Of a stretch of DNA of 64,000 nucleotides, positions 61,765 to 64,000 are shown piece by piece. Below the pieces are notes generated by a model. That model did no database searches. It was not told where the DNA came from and saw nothing but the letters and a program-made list of their open reading frames with translations. Position 1 is the first letter of the stretch, and every line of letters begins with the position of its first letter. The stretch is from Siphlonurus alternatus (Eukaryota > Arthropoda > Insecta > Ephemeroptera > Siphlonuridae). Both the position numbers and the translations under genes were made by a program. The stretch lies in the NCBI GenBank assembly GCA_949825025.1, contig OX463780.1, positions 28,672,118 to 28,736,117 of the forward strand, written 5' to 3'.

Positions 61765-62213
61765 CGCCCATGTATTTTATTATAAATTTTAAGTTTACCA
61801 GGAACAAGTCGATATACATGGGAGCTATTTATTTATTAAATATTCACTACATCATTTTATACCATTAATGTGAAAATTCAAACATAAAAATAAAACAATA
61901 AAACAAAAACAAGTTGTAAAAGTGTACGAGTATACAAAATATAAGAAAACGTTAACTATAATATAACTCCAGGATGAGAAAAATATATAGCTTATTTTTT
62001 CCCGGGTTTGCGTGTACCGGCAGTACATTATTTAGCAGCAAATATGCGATAGTAATCAAAGAAATATTGCACGGCTAAAAAAAAAAAAATAAAACAATAA
62101 TAAAAAAATTGGGATCTTTGATCTGTTATACCGCTCGAGAGGTTTCTCATATGCGCGCTCAAGCCAATTATACCGATGTGTCGTAATTATAATAAAGGGT
62201 GATCAGAACTGCA

Positions 62214-63027
62214 TGAACATCAAATAAATCGATCATGGTATATACAATAATATATGTACAAAATTAGGCGCCAACCAGAATCTAATATAAATTTTTAAAT
62301 ACAAAATTTAATAAAAAAATAAAAAATGAAATTTTTATAAGAAAAAATTACATTATTAAACATTATTTCATTATTATTAGTATTTATTTGATTGAGAAAA
62401 AAATAAACGTAATCCTGTTAAGGTAGAGATAACACGAATCAGCTGACCCAATGCTAAAAAATCTCATTCATGAAAATTATGAAAAAAAAAAAATAATAAT
62501 AAAATATTCTCCTCTACATTATCACCAATCAGTATAGCTAAAATATCAGGTACACAAATTCGAGCTAGCTTTCGAGTTATTAATTTTTAATGTTGACTAA
62601 TTTAGCATGGAAGTTTCATTTCTCCATCTCCATGTTAAATTAGTCAACATTAAAACAACTTTAAAAATTAATAACTCGAAAACTAGCTCAGTTTTGTATA
62701 CCTGATAATTTAGCTATACTGATAGGCGATGTAGAGGAGAACATTTTATTTTTTTTTTTTCGTAATTTTCATGACTGAGATTTTTTTAGCATTAGGTCAG
62801 CTGATCCGTGTTATCTCTACCTTAACAGGATTACGATTATTTTTTTCTCAATTAAATAAATACTAATAATATTGAAATAATGTTTAATAATGCAATTTTT
62901 TCTTATAAAAATTTCATTTTTTATTTTTTTACTATAAATTTTGTCTTTAAATTTTTTTATTAGATTCTGGTTGTCGCCTAATTTTGTGCATATTGTATAT
63001 ACCATGATCGATTTATTTGATGTTCAT
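62214..63027. repeat. 814-bp palindrome centred on a TTAA element
   Basis: Arms of about 203 bases (62214-62417 and 62826-63027) are close inverted copies: TGAACATCAAATAAATCGAT at left and ATCGATTTATTTGATGTTCA at right, then through CATGGTATATAC and TTAGGCG. The TTAA element 62418-62825 fills the centre. Confidence 0.88.
62418..62825. mobile_element. TTAA-bounded fold-back element, copy 3
   Basis: TTAA-bounded, termini GGTAGAGATAACACGAATCA and TGATCCGTGTTATCTCTACC. The loop region GGAAGTTTCATTTCTCCAT is shared with copy 1, and the outer termini with copy 2. Confidence 0.85.
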
Positions 63028-63485
63028 TATATACATTGCGTAAAAATTATACCAGACATTCAGGTTTCATATTAACAATGCAGTTTGATTGACACTATTA
63101 TTTAAAAAAAAGGCTTAAAACAATATTTATTTTTATATATGTTTCTTACCACGTGAAAGGACTTATGAATTAACAAAAAATAATTAAAAATTGGATATTA
63201 TATTAAGTTTGAAACATTCAATCACGATTTCAAAAGGGCTCGCATAAGTGCATGTCATAACAAATTATAAATAAAATGCATGCATTTTTTGTTTTTAGAT
63301 AATTTCTGCTTCTTTGTTGAGAGCATTATTATATGATTTTGTCATAATTTTACCCTAAAAAAGGGGCGTGTCCTTAAAAAAAATCGCGCCTGCGGCGGGC
63401 CATTGGGGGGCTCCGCCCCCCATGGTGTTCTGCTGGTCCCATGTCAGGCAGCACCCCCGCGGAAAAGGGGCACGAGCCGCCCCTG

Positions 63486-64000
63486 ATATATATATATATA
63501 TATATCAATTTTTTATATTACTGTATGAGAAGCATTTATTTACACATTTTAATTTTATCTTGGAGAGGTCTAAACATAGAATCACAAATCAAAATTTTTA
63601 AGAAAATAACTAAATTTTAATGTGTATAGAAAAATACATATTATATTATTTCTTGAATGATATCGATTGTGAAAGGAGCTCTTTGAGTTTGAACTTGAGG
63701 CGACTGACTAGACTTTATACGACATTATACGCTTATCACTTTTTCGTATCAGAGTTCATAATTCAACACCACATTATACTGTTGACTCGTTACCTACATT
63801 GTGCAAAAAAAAAAATAAATAAATAAAAAATCAAATCAAATCAATTCTCATTTCAGATTTATAAACTATACATATCCACCAGAGACTGAAATAAGATCAT
63901 TTGAGGAACATTACTTAATTTTTAATATTATTCATACTTATACATGGTAATTGTTTAAAACTATATTATTGTTATCAATTAAAGCTCTACCTTGGCTTTA
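63486..64000. other. AT-rich right edge
   Basis: Begins with the remainder of the TA array, then AT-rich sequence with a short AAAT run near 63813-63828. No gene supported. Confidence 0.5.

Larger units (their letters stand above)
60996..63485. mobile_element. 2.49-kb hAT-like non-autonomous element
   Basis: Perfect 14-bp inverted termini, CAGGGGCGGCTCGT at left and ACGAGCCGCCCCTG at right, sit inside a TA repeat, so an 8-base ATATATAT target duplication is plausible but cannot be separated from the repeat. Both ends are GC-rich (for example CTGCCGCGTAAATTTATTCC inside the left end). No transposase was found. The interior holds a MITE relic (61653-61764) and an 814-bp palindrome. Confidence 0.72.

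Overview
This is an AT-rich animal nuclear window. The coding sequence is split into GC-richer exons with GT-AG introns. There are many long microsatellites (TC, GA, TA, AAAT) and homopolymer runs, and a dense population of short fold-back transposons. Nothing resembles prokaryotic organisation. The microsatellite load, the AT bias, and the presence of an NPC2-family gene and a CLCA-family gene suggest an invertebrate. A crustacean or another arthropod is my best guess, but the sequence does not prove it.

Three genes can be supported. (1) At 2369-2495 on the minus strand is a probable first coding exon: a start codon, a signal-peptide-like run and a splice donor. The rest of that gene was not identified and may lie beyond the left edge. 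(2) At 27840-37582 on the plus strand is a complete four-exon NPC2 (ML-domain) secreted sterol/lipid-binding protein of 160 residues. It has a signal peptide and the six cysteines of the family. (3) At 42928-59433 on the plus strand is a complete sixteen-exon CLCA-family gene (calcium-activated chloride channel regulator) of 1002 residues. It has a signal peptide, an HEWAH metalloprotease site, a VWA domain with an eroded metal site, a C-terminal transmembrane helix and a tail carrying FGNPGY and a TEL terminus. All exon phases join and each sum is a multiple of three. Its promoter region holds a TATA-like box and a pair of inverted GATA motifs.

Layout: 1-2.4 kb is AT-rich with no confident gene. 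The minus-strand exon follows. From 2.5 to 27.8 kb is intergenic DNA with microsatellites and fold-back elements (12.1, 16.7, 19.3, 21.0, 23.3, 24.8 and 25.25 kb) and tRNA-derived SINE-like sequence (25.6-26.5 kb). NPC2 occupies 27.8-37.6 kb, with a 7-kb first intron. From 37.6 to 42.9 kb is an intergenic cluster of palindromic elements, including a Penelope-type repeat with a hammerhead-ribozyme-like core and an element inside a larger palindrome. CLCA occupies 42.9-59.4 kb. From 59.4 to 64 kb is mostly repeats, including a 2.5-kb hAT-like element that contains an 814-bp palindrome.

The two complete genes encode, respectively, a secreted and a membrane-anchored extracellular protein. They are neighbours, but nothing in the sequence shows that they act together. 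The most unusual structures are three related TTAA-bounded fold-back elements (41.6, 55.8 and 62.4 kb). Two of these sit inside larger, mutually unrelated palindromes.
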